NCBI GenBank assembly: GCA_012267385.1
Contig: JAAXGW010000037.1
Coordinates: 62,001-126,000 of the forward strand
DNA length: 64,000 nucleotides
Direction of reading: 5' to 3'
Source: OMG group bacterium
GTDB lineage: Bacteria; Pseudomonadota; Gammaproteobacteria; Pseudomonadales; Azotimanducaceae
This document shows positions 11,510 through 20,398 of this stretch, piece by piece. The position numbers were made by a program, and so were the translations under genes. The number at the start of each line of letters is the position of its first letter. Position 1 is the stretch's first letter. The notes beneath the pieces were generated by a model. The model had not been told where the DNA came from. It was given only the letters and a program-made list of their open reading frames with translations, and did not search any database.

Positions 11510-12964
11510 ATGAATACACAGCAATCAACTACAACATCTCCAAATCAAGTCGCACCACGCAGATTTTGGTTGACCTTCAAAGCTCTATTTACTGAACCCC
11601 GTCTGTGGCAAATTTTCGTTTTAGGGGTTGCGTCGGGATTTCCTTGGCTCATTCACGGTAGCTGCTTAACACTTTTTCTTGTCGAGTTCGGAATTAGCAA
11701 ATCAACGATAGGTTGGTTTTCTTTAGTGGGGATAAGCTACGCCATCAATTTTCTATTCGGACCATTTGTAGATCATTTAAAAATTCCTCTGCTTTCGAGA
11801 TTAGGCCAGAGACGTTCTTGGCTACTTGTCTGTTTGATAGTCATGATGGCAAGTGTCATGTCAATGGCTTATATCATGTGGAGTTTGGGCGTTCCCGAAG
11901 ACGGACAGACTACAACAGCACCACTTGAGCTGTTTCAACTACTAGCTGTGTTCAGTGCTGTATTAGCGTTCGCGTCGGCAATACTAGACTTGTCTACTGC
12001 AGCGTTTCGGATCACTGTTATTCGTGAAGATGAACCACACCTAGTGGGACTAGCAGCGTCGATGGAAGCTTCAGGTTGGTTCGCAGGGTTTAGCTTCCCT
12101 GGAATACTCGCCATAGGGGGGACTGAATGGTTCGGCTGGACTTGGATCGGAGTATTTTTCGGATTAGCATCAAGTTTTTTGCTATTCATGCTCTTTGTGC
12201 TGTACGTAATAAAAGAACCACCACGCCCAGAAATCGCACCCACTATTCATAGAGGATTTGACAAGTTCTTCGAAGAGATAATTGGTCAGCGGCTACTTGG
12301 TCCTGTGATCGAATTCATCAAAAGAAACGGCATCCTCGTCGCGTTTTTTATCATCGTTTTTCTGTTTAGCTTCAAATTGGGTGAGTCGTTCTTAGGCAGA
12401 ATGTCATTGCCGTTCTATAAAGAAGTTGGGTATGAAAATGACGATATCGCAATCTACTCAAAATTTATCAGCCCAGTCGTAGTGATTTTTTCTTCGATTG
12501 CCTGCGGTCTTTTTATCGGAAAGTTTAAAACCGTACCGATGCTCGTCGTTGGTGGTGTTGCGATGTCTGCGACTAATTTGATGTATAGTTGGATCGCGGT
12601 AGCAGCATCAAAGAACCCAGATCCAAGTTTAACTCTCTACCTCTGGACAGCTGTTCTTGATGGATTCACCCAGGGATTCTCCGCTGTGGCTTTTGTGGCA
12701 TTTATCACTGAGTTTACGTCTCGCTTACACGCTGCTACTCAGTATGCGACGATGGCTTCGCTTGGAACATTGGGGAGGACTGTGGTCGCGGCTAGCAGCG
12801 GCGTACTAATTGAGAAAATATTAAAGAACAATTGGATTTTATTTTTCATTTTGACAGCAGTCTGGATTATCCCGGTGCTGTTTATTCTCGTCGTTTTAAT
12901 GAACTTCGTAAACCAACGAGAAACACGTCCCGGTGGCGAGCGCATACGAACTGTGCGAGAATAA
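11510..12964 (+). CDS. MFS transporter, AmpG/PAT-like (muropeptide permease-type)
   Basis: 484 residues with about twelve hydrophobic helices. The opening EPRLWQIFVLGVASGFPWLI and the following FLVEFGISKSTIGWFSLVGISYA region match the PAT family, which includes AmpG. AmpG imports anhydro-muropeptides into the cytoplasm for recycling. A second helix bundle contains DGFTQGFSAVAFVAFITEFTS (in part). It is divergent from groESL, and ampD, another recycling gene, lies 12 kb away. The exact substrate is inference; acetyl-CoA transporter-type PAT proteins are an alternative. Confidence 0.82.
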   Translation: MNTQQSTTTSPNQVAPRRFWLTFKALFTEPRLWQIFVLGVASGFPWLIHGSCLTLFLVEFGISKSTIGWFSLVGISYAINFLFGPFVDHLKIPLLSRLGQRRSWLLVCLIVMMASVMSMAYIMWSLGVPEDGQTTTAPLELFQLLAVFSAVLAFASAILDLSTAAFRITVIREDEPHLVGLAASMEASGWFAGFSFPGILAIGGTEWFGWTWIGVFFGLASSFLLFMLFVLYVIKEPPRPEIAPTIHRGFDKFFEEIIGQRLLGPVIEFIKRNGILVAFFIIVFLFSFKLGESFLGRMSLPFYKEVGYENDDIAIYSKFISPVVVIFSSIACGLFIGKFKTVPMLVVGGVAMSATNLMYSWIAVAASKNPDPSLTLYLWTAVLDGFTQGFSAVAFVAFITEFTSRLHAATQYATMASLGTLGRTVVAASSGVLIEKILKNNWILFFILTAVWIIPVLFILVVLMNFVNQRETRPGGERIRTVRE

Positions 12965-12977
12965 ACCTTTACGGTTT

Positions 12978-13460
12978 TCAGTCGCGGAAATTCTTAAACT
13001 GTAAAGGAATTCCTAAATCTGCTTCTCTTAGTGTCGCGATCACTTGTTGCAGGTCGTCTCGTTTCTTCCCTGTCACTCGTACCTGTTCAGCTTGAATCTG
13101 AGACTGTACCTTCAGCTTCAAATCCTTGATCAGTTTCACGATCTTCTTGCACATATCTGTCTCAATTCCGGTCACGATATGAAGCGTCTGTCTCTTGACT
13201 TTGCCGAGTGCTTCGATGTCTCCAGGTTGAAGAGCTTGAACATCCACTCCACGTCCTGCCAATTTCACCCGTAATATATCAATCAGCTGTCCGAGCTGAA
13301 ACTCCTCTTCCGCCCACAATAACACTGAAATGCCATCAAATTCAAACCCAGCATCAACTTTCTTGAAATCGAATCGAGTCCGCAGATCTCGCCAGCTTTG
13401 ATCAACTGCGTTCCGAATTTCTTGAGTGTCTACTTGTGAAACAATGTCAAATGTTGGCAT
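12978..13460 (-). CDS. yajQ: YajQ family nucleotide-binding protein
   Basis: 160 residues, normal length. Begins MPTFDIVSQVDTQEIRNAVD, with two alternating RNP-like folds. The family signature KIVKLIKDLKLKVQSQIQ and QVRVTGKKRDDLQQVI precede a C-terminus LGIPLQFKNFRD. YajQ proteins bind nucleotides, and some homologs bind cyclic di-GMP and act as transcription co-regulators. Convergent with the AmpG-like gene (13 bases apart) and divergent from the adenosyltransferase gene. Confidence 0.97.
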   Translation of the reverse strand: MPTFDIVSQVDTQEIRNAVDQSWRDLRTRFDFKKVDAGFEFDGISVLLWAEEEFQLGQLIDILRVKLAGRGVDVQALQPGDIEALGKVKRQTLHIVTGIETDMCKKIVKLIKDLKLKVQSQIQAEQVRVTGKKRDDLQQVIATLREADLGIPLQFKNFRD

Positions 13461-13524
13461 GGTACATTTCCTCCCACTATATTTTTATCTAAACTAATCA
13501 CACTAGTGCCCGAGTTGTATCAAC

Positions 13525-14061
13525 ATGCCTGATCGAATAACAAAAGTCACCACTGAGAGCGGAGATGGCGGTACCACGAGACTGGCTACCGGAGAGGTAC
13601 ACCAGAAAGGTGACGACCAAATTGAACTCGTCGGAGTTCTTGATGAGGCAAATTGTGCACTCGGTGTGTTGGTACAGTTTATCGAGCCGAAATATCACGA
13701 TCAATTAAAGCAGATACAGTCCCGAATTTTCGATATTGGTGCGGCTGTCGCGACAGGTATACCTCAACCTGTTTGGTACGCGGAAACGGAAATTATCACA
13801 AACGCTACTAAAGAGCTAAACGCGACGATCGAGCCTTTACAGGAATTCGTCATTCCTGGCGGAGGTCAAGCCTCAGCACATGCACATGTTGCCCGTGCCA
13901 AAGTCCGTCATGCGGAAAGAGTGTTTTGGCGTGTTGCTAGTGATGAATTGCGATCGTCGGGACAAGGCGCGTACTTGAATCGAGTTTCAGATTACCTTTT
14001 TGTACTGGGTCGGATTATTGCTGACCATGAGGAAACTTGGCAACCACTGAAACCGACCTAA
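13525..14061 (+). CDS. Cob(I)alamin adenosyltransferase, PduO type
   Basis: 178 residues. Transfers the adenosyl group of ATP to cob(I)alamin to make adenosylcobalamin. Visible family elements are the N-terminal ATP loop (TTESGDGGTTRLATGE), VLDEANCALGVL, the FVIPGGGQASAHAHVARAKV segment, RHAERVFW, and YLNRVSDYLFVLGRI near the C-terminus. The loop is slightly variant: ESGDGGT in place of TGDxGxT. Head-to-head with yajQ. I saw no other cobalamin gene or riboswitch. Confidence 0.93.
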   Translation: MPDRITKVTTESGDGGTTRLATGEVHQKGDDQIELVGVLDEANCALGVLVQFIEPKYHDQLKQIQSRIFDIGAAVATGIPQPVWYAETEIITNATKELNATIEPLQEFVIPGGGQASAHAHVARAKVRHAERVFWRVASDELRSSGQGAYLNRVSDYLFVLGRIIADHEETWQPLKPT

Positions 14062-14091
14062 ATTGCAATGAGTAGTGGAAAAAGGAGACAC

Positions 14092-14142
14092 TCGCAAGCC
14101 GCGTACCGAATGCTTGTTGAATATATTGTCTAGCTCGAGCAA
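14092..14142 (-). pseudogene. Second displaced remnant of the aceF 3' end
   Basis: About 50 bases match the coding strand of the aceF tail and of the first remnant at 15003-15173. On the minus strand it reads ARQYIQQAFGTRLAS, against GQFIQAFGAQLAN in the first remnant and GRFMQALSAQLAN in AceF, with a 3-base insertion. It lies after the 185-residue membrane protein gene, as the first remnant lies after the 210-residue one. Confidence 0.65.
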
Positions 14143-14272
14143 GCACTATTTATCTGCTCGCAACAGTACTTCAACTGGTCTCAAACCCATAAGTGTTCAG
14201 AAGCTCCGTTCACACCATTGTGTAGGAGACTACTATTGAACGCGACCAGAATCCCCGTATGGTCCGTTATCA

Positions 14273-14830
14273 CTAAGATTCGCTAACAGCAGCCTCAACG
14301 GGGCCAGGGTCAGGTGTGTCGACTTTCGTTGAGAAAAATAGATAACTCACAATGTAGGTTCCCATATACAACAACCAAACAGCTCCTATTTCTTCAAGCA
14401 ACCTCAATTCCAGAACTGACGATACTATTAACGCGACAGGAAATGGAAAGAGATACCTAATCCAACGGTCCATAGGAATCCTGAACGACTCTGTAACTTT
14501 TCTTCGAAAAAATATGAAACTTACGCAGTACGATCCTATTGCACACGATGCAGCTATTCCTATAGCTTTAAATGGTCCCAGATCTGCCAAACCCATCGAA
14601 ACGATTGTTAACAGGATTGTGGAACCAAATACCCTAGTAGAATCGGACATAGGAAACCTAAACGATTGCTTAGACTTTCTTAGAAAGAATGCAAAAGAAA
14701 CGATGTAGGTGCCTGCCGCAAGTATAAACACTATTCCCAAAGCTCCTAGGAGCCCAGCATGCTTTACCAGACGCGACCATATAACGATCAGGAAGACTAC
14801 ACCGACAAATAACCAGATCAAAACGGTCAT
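14273..14830 (-). CDS. Triple-repeat membrane protein (paralog 2)
   Basis: 185 residues, almost entirely hydrophobic, with about six helices in three internal repeats of roughly 60 residues. Each repeat ends in a G-x-Y-x-x-S-[FY]-x-F-F segment followed by a short basic stretch: GTYIVSFAFFLRK, GSYCVSFIFFRRK, GTYIVSYLFF. SFRFPMSDSTR and SFRIPMDRWIR link the repeats. Homologous to the 210-residue protein encoded at 15253-15885, with a shorter N-terminus. No known family recognised. GTC/TTG starts inside are unlikely; ATG 14830 gives a hydrophobic first helix. Confidence 0.72.
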   Translation of the reverse strand: MTVLIWLFVGVVFLIVIWSRLVKHAGLLGALGIVFILAAGTYIVSFAFFLRKSKQSFRFPMSDSTRVFGSTILLTIVSMGLADLGPFKAIGIAASCAIGSYCVSFIFFRRKVTESFRIPMDRWIRYLFPFPVALIVSSVLELRLLEEIGAVWLLYMGTYIVSYLFFSTKVDTPDPGPVEAAVSES

Positions 14831-15002
14831 AGAATCGTCGGACGAAGTGGACTATTTGTTCCCGTTCTGGACTGGATTTGTACTCATCTTCTATTTCTCA
14901 TCTTTAAGCCCTGAAGCAAAATCTGTACTTGCTTGTAGAGGACTTTGTGATGCATGGATTTTACTGATTCATTGTACAAACCAGAACCTGTTCAATCTGT
15001 TC

Positions 15003-15173
15003 TTATAGGGCAAGTATCCGTATGTTCGCAAGTTGCGCACCGAATGCTTGTATGAATTGTCCAGCTTCCGCGCCATTGACCGCACGGTGGTCATAAGAAA
15101 GCGACAAGGGCAACATCTGCCGAGGTGCAAAGAAAACAGTCCGCGCATCCAAATCGACTTAAGCTTCTAAATT
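15003..15173 (-). pseudogene. Displaced remnant of the aceF 3' end
   Basis: On the minus strand this piece reads FAPRQMLPLSLSYDHRAV, NGAEAGQFIQAFGAQLAN and IRILAL, then TAA. AceF has FSPRQMLPLSLSYDHRAV, NGAEAGRFMQALSAQLAN and IRMLSL at its C-terminus. The frame is preserved over some 55 codons including the catalytic DHR, but there is no upstream part of the gene. The similarity ends sharply near 15173. Marks one end of a duplicated segment. Confidence 0.9.
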
Positions 15174-15252
15174 GACAGGCCTCAAACTCGAACGTGTTGC
15201 GAAGCACGTTCGGTACCATCGTCGAAGAGCTTACTATTGAAGACAACCAGTG

Positions 15253-15885
15253 TTACCTGATTGGACCGTTCTCTCTAAGATTCGCCAGCGGTTTTGTTTG
15301 AGGAGGGACGACTTTTTTTGAAAAGAATAAAAAGCTCATCATGTACGTTCCCATAAAAAACAACGAAAGAACTCCCAATTTTTTAAAAAAAACGATATCA
15401 ACTGTCAAACTTGAACTCACTAATCCCGCTAAGAGCCCAGAAACAAAAGTTCTAACCCAATCAGATATTGGAGTCCTGAACGAATTTGTGACTTTTCTTT
15501 GACAAAATAGAAAGCTCACCCCGTAAATTCCTGTAGCAATTAGAAACGCAAAGGCGATAGCTCTAAGTAGCCCGAGATCAGCTGAAAAGTCGGCCGACAG
15601 ACATAAAAGTGCAACGACCGAAACATATAACCTAGACGAATCGGGCAGAGGATGCCTGAACGAATCTTTAGATTTTCTTTTGAACGCGAAAAAACTGGTA
15701 AAGTAAATTCCTGCGGCAAACAACAACGCGACTCCGATTGCTCCGAATGGCCCGAGATCATCGGACAGAGCTGGCGCTATCAATAACAACGCGATATAGC
15801 CAATGAGTACCCTAGTCGATTGGGACATAGAGAATTCGAAATTTTCAGATTCGCTTTTACTCTTCTGAGTAGAAACGGTGTTCAT
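15253..15885 (-). CDS. Triple-repeat membrane protein (paralog 1)
   Basis: 210 residues. After a short polar N-terminus (Ser/Glu/Lys-rich, residues 1-15) come three repeats of about 60 residues. Each holds two hydrophobic helices and ends in a G-x-Y-x-x-S-F segment plus a basic turn: GIYFTSFFAFKRK, GIYGVSFLFCQRK, GTYMMSFLFFSKK. Linkers SFRHPLPDSSR and SFRTPISDWVR join them. The motif LGPFGAIG or its variant lies between the two helices of each repeat. Starts 117 bases after aceF on the same strand, so it could be co-transcribed. Role unknown; no enzyme motif seen. Confidence 0.75.
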   Translation of the reverse strand: MNTVSTQKSKSESENFEFSMSQSTRVLIGYIALLLIAPALSDDLGPFGAIGVALLFAAGIYFTSFFAFKRKSKDSFRHPLPDSSRLYVSVVALLCLSADFSADLGLLRAIAFAFLIATGIYGVSFLFCQRKVTNSFRTPISDWVRTFVSGLLAGLVSSSLTVDIVFFKKLGVLSLFFMGTYMMSFLFFSKKVVPPQTKPLANLRENGPIR

Positions 15886-16002
15886 CTTCTCATTTTTTCT
15901 TTCTTGAACCTGAAGTAAGCACGCATGCGGGAATTACAGGCTCCTGCTGAAATCATGTACTGTAAGAACTTATTCTAAATACAAATCCAGTGTCGATTAC
16001 CT

Positions 16003-17376
16003 CTAAAGAGACAGCATGCGAATGTTCGCTAGCTGAGCACTTAGTGCTTGCATAAATCGACCGGCTTCTGCGCCGTTGACCGCTCGGTGATCATACGAGA
16101 GAGACAAAGGCAACATCTGCCGAGGTGAAAACATTCCCTGCATCCAAATCGGTTTAGTCGCTAGTTTTGATACTCCTAAAATCGCTACCTCTGGTGCATT
16201 AATTATCGGTGTGAAACCAGTTCCGCCGATTGGTCCCAAGCTTGAGACAGTAAAGGTCGCTCCCGCTAGATCATCTGGCACGAGCTTCTTATCAACAGCA
16301 GCTTTGGCCAAGCGTTTAGCGTCTGCAGCAATTTCTCGCACTCCCTTTTTGTCGACATCACGAATCACTGGTACTACCAATCCCTCAGGGGTGTCGACCG
16401 CCATACCTAAATGAAAATATTTCTTGACTACAAGGTGTTCGAAATTCGGATCGATTGACGAGTTAAAAGTTGGATATTCCTTAAGTGTATTTGCACAGGC
16501 TTTGAGGATAAACGGTAGCGGCGAGAGTCTTTCGGACCGATCCGATACTTTGCCGTTATACTCACTCCGGAAGGTCTCTAAGTCTGAAACGTCGACTTCG
16601 TCTAACTGCGTTACATGTGGTAAATTGACCCAACTCTTGTGGAGATTTATCGCACCCTTCTTGCGCATGCGTGAGAGGGGTACAGTCTCAACTTCTCCAA
16701 ACCTCGTGAAATCCGGTAGTTCGATGGGTTCAATCCCCGTTCCGCCCGTTTGACTGACACCTGTCGTGATTCGCTGCTTTACAAAGACCTTGACATCGTC
16801 TTTGAGAATCCTGCCTTTAGCACCAGATCCTACTACTTCAGTGAGTTGAACACCCAGTTCGCGAGCCAACTTTCGTACCGCAGGACCTGCATAGACGAGA
16901 GTAGTGTCCGTTTGTACTGTTCGCTCTATCTCTACTCCTTCAGTTGGCTGTGGAGGAGTAGGAGGGGTTGGGGGCGTCGGTGGAGTCGGGGGTGTTGGCG
17001 GCGTTGGTGGTGTGGGCAGTTCTTCATCATCATTCGGAGTAATTTTGTCTTCTGTTGTTGTCTCAGATCCCGACTCGGTGGGTTGTTCCTCGGAAACCGG
17101 TGGTTGTTCTTCAGTTGCACCCGTTTCGGTGGCTTCCCCCTCGGCTTCGACCACGACGATGTGATCGCCGGTATTCACAACAGCCTCAAGCTCAACTAGA
17201 ACCTCCTTGATCTCTCCAGCAATAGGAGCAGGAACTTCCATTGAAGCCTTATCCGATTCAATCACGATTAATGCATCACCGACGGCAATTGAGTCACCCT
17301 CACTGACACATACTTCTATAACTTCAACATCGGCGGCATCGCCGATGTCTGGAATTTCAACTTTGATAGTGGTCAT
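16003..17376 (-). CDS. aceF: Pyruvate dehydrogenase E2, dihydrolipoamide acetyltransferase
   Basis: 457 residues. Transfers acetyl groups from E1 to CoA in the pyruvate dehydrogenase complex. Domains in order: one lipoyl domain with the lipoylated Lys43 in ESDKASMEV; a long acidic/Pro linker with about seven TPP repeats (residues 121-143); a peripheral-subunit-binding domain (about 163-200, AGPAVRKLARELGV); and the catalytic domain ending with SYDHRAVNG (His430 in the DHR motif). Its ATG overlaps the aceE TGA by ATGA, so the two are coupled. The E3 gene (lpd) is not in the window. It ends in TAG, which shows TAG is a real stop here. Confidence 0.98.
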   Translation of the reverse strand: MTTIKVEIPDIGDAADVEVIEVCVSEGDSIAVGDALIVIESDKASMEVPAPIAGEIKEVLVELEAVVNTGDHIVVVEAEGEATETGATEEQPPVSEEQPTESGSETTTEDKITPNDDEELPTPPTPPTPPTPPTPPTPPTPPQPTEGVEIERTVQTDTTLVYAGPAVRKLARELGVQLTEVVGSGAKGRILKDDVKVFVKQRITTGVSQTGGTGIEPIELPDFTRFGEVETVPLSRMRKKGAINLHKSWVNLPHVTQLDEVDVSDLETFRSEYNGKVSDRSERLSPLPFILKACANTLKEYPTFNSSIDPNFEHLVVKKYFHLGMAVDTPEGLVVPVIRDVDKKGVREIAADAKRLAKAAVDKKLVPDDLAGATFTVSSLGPIGGTGFTPIINAPEVAILGVSKLATKPIWMQGMFSPRQMLPLSLSYDHRAVNGAEAGRFMQALSAQLANIRMLSL

Positions 17377-20042
17377 GCTAACCTTGGATCTTCCTTTTGT
17401 ACATCAATCGCTAATTCCTTTATTGCTTTTTGCACTTCCTTTGCTGGTAGTACCTGTGCATCCATAAGTTCTTTCAATGCCGCTAGGATAATGTAATTCT
17501 GGTCGACTTCAAAATGTCGTCGCAGATTGGCTCTTGTATCGCTACGACCAAAACCGTCAGTACCTAACACTCTGTACGGAGCGTCAAAGAATCCCCGAAT
17601 TGAGTCTGCATGAGACTTCATGTAGTCTGTCGCGGCAACAGTCGGTATGGTCCCATCCAATACAGTACCAACATACGGTCTCTTAGGTTCCTTAGTGGGA
17701 TTCAACAAGTTCCAACGTTCCGTGGAAGTTCCATCCCTCGTCAACTCCGTGAAACTCGTGACACTAAATACGCGAGCTGAAACATCGTAGTCCTCTGCCA
17801 ATCGCTGACCTGCTTGTAACACTTGTTGAAGAATCGACCCACTTCCAAGTAAATTCACTACACGACCACTCGCTCTTTTTTCGTCGCCAAAGGTCTTGAA
17901 GGGATAAATTCCCTTCAATATACCCTCTTCCACTCCCTTCGGCATCGCTGGTTGCTCGTAGTTTTCATTCATTAAAGTAATGTAGTAGAACACATGCTCA
18001 CTCTCCTCGAACATACGTCGCATACCTTCGTTGATGATGACGGCCAGTTCATATGCAAAGCCAGGATCGTATGAGATACAGCAAGGAATCGTGCTCGCGA
18101 GTACATGACTATGTCCGTCTTGGTGTTGTAGCCCCTCGCCGTTCAGTGTCGTTCGACCCGCGGTGGCACCCAACAGAAAGCCTCGGGCTTGCATGTCTCC
18201 TGCTAACCACGATAGATCACCGACGCGTTGAAATCCAAACATGGAATAAAAAATGTAGAAAGGAATGAGTGTGAAGCGATGCGTGCTATAAGAGGTCGCC
18301 GCCGCTAGCCATGCCGAAAATGCACCCGCTTCATTGATTCCTTCTTCCAATACTTGACCTGTCCGAGATTCACGATAGGCTGTGAGTTCACCCGAGTCAA
18401 CCGGTTCATAGAGCTGACCTTCAGAGGAATATATTCCAAGTTGCTGGAACATACCTTCCATCCCAAACGTACGTGCTTCGTCGGGAATGATTGGGACGAT
18501 TCGATCTTTGATTTCTTTGTTCCTTAACAAAGTAGCCAAAATGCGAACAAATGCCATGGTCGTGGAAATTGCGCGTCCTCGGGACCCGTCAGTCTGTGCC
18601 TTGAACGTACTCAATCCCGGTGCTGCAAAACGTTCCTCAATCTCAACTCGATGCGGTATCGGCCCTCCTAACTTTTCTCGCCGAGACTGCAGGTAAACCA
18701 TTTCTGGGCTACCTTCTGGAGGTCGATAGTAAGGTACATCTTTAAGGTCTTCATCACTAATGGGAATGTTGAATCGATCGCGGAAGTGTTTAAGTTCCTC
18801 AAAGTTTAATTTCTTGACTTGATGAGTCTTGTTCTCGGCCTCTCCGGCATCGCCCATGCCGTAGCCTTTGACTGTTTTAACTAATATCGCGGTAGGTTGA
18901 CCTTGATGCTTTAACGCACGTTCATATGCAGCGTAAACTTTGTACGGGTCGTGTCCGCCGCGATTGAGTTGCTCTATCGCTTCGTCAGACATGTCTTGAA
19001 CCAGTTCCTTGGTCTCGGGATACTTTCCAAAGAACTCATCTCGGGTGTACTGTGAGCCCTTCGCTTTACAGTTTTGGTAGACACCGTCGACCGTTTCGTC
19101 CATGAGTTGTTGCAATACACCAGTACTATCCCGGGCGATTAACGGATCCCAATACCGACCCCAAATGACTTTGATGACATTCCAGCCTGAGCCTCGAAAT
19201 TCACCTTCAAGCTCTTGAATAATCTTCCCGTTTCCTCGAACTGGACCATCGAGGCGTTGGAGATTGCAATTAACAACGAAAATGAGGTTGTCCAAGCACT
19301 CTTGACCGGCTAAGGAAAGCGCGCCTAGAGATTCAGGTTCGTCGCACTCACCATCACCGAGAAAAGCCCAAACTTTGCGATCGCCCATAGGGACTAAACC
19401 GCGAGCGTCGAGGTATTTCATAACGTGAGCTTGGTAAATTGCTTGGATCGGTCCCAACCCCATGGATACCGTAGGAAACTGCCAATAATCAGGCATCAGT
19501 CGGGGGTGAGGATATGAAGACAATCCATCGCCACCGGTCTCCTGCCGGAACAGGTCTAACTGTTCTTCGCTAATTCGCCCTTCGAGATAAGAGCGCGCAT
19601 AGATTCCAGGTGAACTGTGTCCCTGGTAGTACACCAGATCTCCTGCGCTATCCTCTGTAGGACCTCGGAATACATGATTAAAACCAACGTCATACAACGT
19701 CGCAGCCGAGGCAAACGTAGAGATATGACCACCTAAATCGCCGTCTTTGCGATTGGCGCGCACCACCATTGCTAGGGCGTTCCACCGCGTCATACTTCGA
19801 ATACGTCGTTCGATGTACGGATCACCCGGTAGAGGAACTTGTTGCTCAATCGGAATCGTGTTGCGGTAAGGAGTTGTTAGATTAGGTAGCGGTGTGCCCA
19901 ACTGCGCCGCGCGCGCAGACAGTTGTTTGAGCAAATATGATGCACGCTCTTGCCCACCGAACTCCAAGACGTTCTCCAGCGCACTGAGCCACTCTCGAGT
20001 CTCCTCCGGATTTTGATCTCTATGTTGTGTGCTATCTGCCAT
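17373..20042 (-). CDS. aceE: Pyruvate dehydrogenase E1 component, homodimeric type
   Basis: 889 residues, typical for the gammaproteobacterial single-chain E1. Catalyses thiamine-diphosphate-dependent decarboxylation of pyruvate and acetylation of lipoyl groups on AceF. The ThDP motif is visible: GDGECDEPE at residues 229-237 followed by NCNLQRLDGPVRGNGK. His142 sits in YYQGHSSPG, the active-site loop position of the E. coli enzyme. The ORF is intact and forms an operon with aceF downstream. I see no pdhR gene next to it. Confidence 0.99.
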   Translation of the reverse strand: MADSTQHRDQNPEETREWLSALENVLEFGGQERASYLLKQLSARAAQLGTPLPNLTTPYRNTIPIEQQVPLPGDPYIERRIRSMTRWNALAMVVRANRKDGDLGGHISTFASAATLYDVGFNHVFRGPTEDSAGDLVYYQGHSSPGIYARSYLEGRISEEQLDLFRQETGGDGLSSYPHPRLMPDYWQFPTVSMGLGPIQAIYQAHVMKYLDARGLVPMGDRKVWAFLGDGECDEPESLGALSLAGQECLDNLIFVVNCNLQRLDGPVRGNGKIIQELEGEFRGSGWNVIKVIWGRYWDPLIARDSTGVLQQLMDETVDGVYQNCKAKGSQYTRDEFFGKYPETKELVQDMSDEAIEQLNRGGHDPYKVYAAYERALKHQGQPTAILVKTVKGYGMGDAGEAENKTHQVKKLNFEELKHFRDRFNIPISDEDLKDVPYYRPPEGSPEMVYLQSRREKLGGPIPHRVEIEERFAAPGLSTFKAQTDGSRGRAISTTMAFVRILATLLRNKEIKDRIVPIIPDEARTFGMEGMFQQLGIYSSEGQLYEPVDSGELTAYRESRTGQVLEEGINEAGAFSAWLAAATSYSTHRFTLIPFYIFYSMFGFQRVGDLSWLAGDMQARGFLLGATAGRTTLNGEGLQHQDGHSHVLASTIPCCISYDPGFAYELAVIINEGMRRMFEESEHVFYYITLMNENYEQPAMPKGVEEGILKGIYPFKTFGDEKRASGRVVNLLGSGSILQQVLQAGQRLAEDYDVSARVFSVTSFTELTRDGTSTERWNLLNPTKEPKRPYVGTVLDGTIPTVAATDYMKSHADSIRGFFDAPYRVLGTDGFGRSDTRANLRRHFEVDQNYIILAALKELMDAQVLPAKEVQKAIKELAIDVQKEDPRLA

Positions 20043-20398
20043 GAACGATGTAAATTACTAGTGAGCGAGCATTATAGAAGCTAGTGAGTATAAGGGTGGA
20101 TCAGCATAGCATCCAAACGCACAACCTATTCGATACAGATTTGTACCGATTGCAACATCCAGGTTCCCCTAGTTGTACTACTGTTTCTGCTAAACACCCA
20201 GATCGCGCAATCTTTCCTTAAACATCGGCCAATCAAACTGCGGTCCAGGATCCCATTTTCAGTAGGGTCGGACGACCGAAAACCATGCCCCGAAATAGCA
20301 AAAAAAGTATTGGGTCAAACCAAAGCGAACACTGTCACAGATGTGTGAACCGGTTCACTATTAGTCGTGCAAGACTTCAGACGCGAGCGGAATTTCCC
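20043..20398. other. Intergenic region between aceE and the helical-repeat genes
   Basis: 356 bases. Contains the displaced ampD tail at 20190-20260 and, near aceE, the presumable aceEF promoter. I recognise no PdhR operator with confidence. Nothing else seen. Confidence 0.5.
20190..20260 (-). pseudogene. Displaced remnant of the ampD 3' end
   Basis: On the minus strand the piece reads KWDPGPQFDWPMF then KERLRDLGV and TAG. The intact AmpD C-terminus reads KWDPGPQFDWPMF then KDRLFKLGV and goes on with QQKT. A run of some 27 bases encoding FDWPMFK is nearly identical in both copies. Upstream similarity stops at the Lys codon. The intact gene is 4.6 kb away, with the two helical-repeat genes between. 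Confidence 0.9.

Larger units (their letters stand above)
14085..16002 (-). repeat. Tandem duplication: [membrane protein gene + aceF 3' tail], two units
   Basis: Reading on the minus strand from the aceF stop (16003), the order is membrane gene 15885-15253, aceF tail remnant 15173-15003, membrane gene 14830-14273, second remnant 14142-14092. The period is about 0.9-1.0 kb. The spacers between each membrane gene and its remnant are also alignable: 15174-15252 with 14143-14272, sharing for example a TACTATTGAA segment and an ACTAAGATTCGC/TCTAAGATTCGC end. Both membrane proteins are homologous. I infer an old tandem duplication, now strongly diverged. Confidence 0.75.

Noticed and set aside
15189-15212. 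Perfect hairpin CGAACGTG/CACGTTCG as a terminator
   Set aside because: Eight perfect base pairs but no T-run on either side; possibly just part of the duplicated spacer.
16932-17199. Gly- and Trp-rich or Val/Gly-rich ORFs opposite the aceF linker
   Set aside because: They are antisense translations of the Thr-Pro-Pro repeat and have no independent support.
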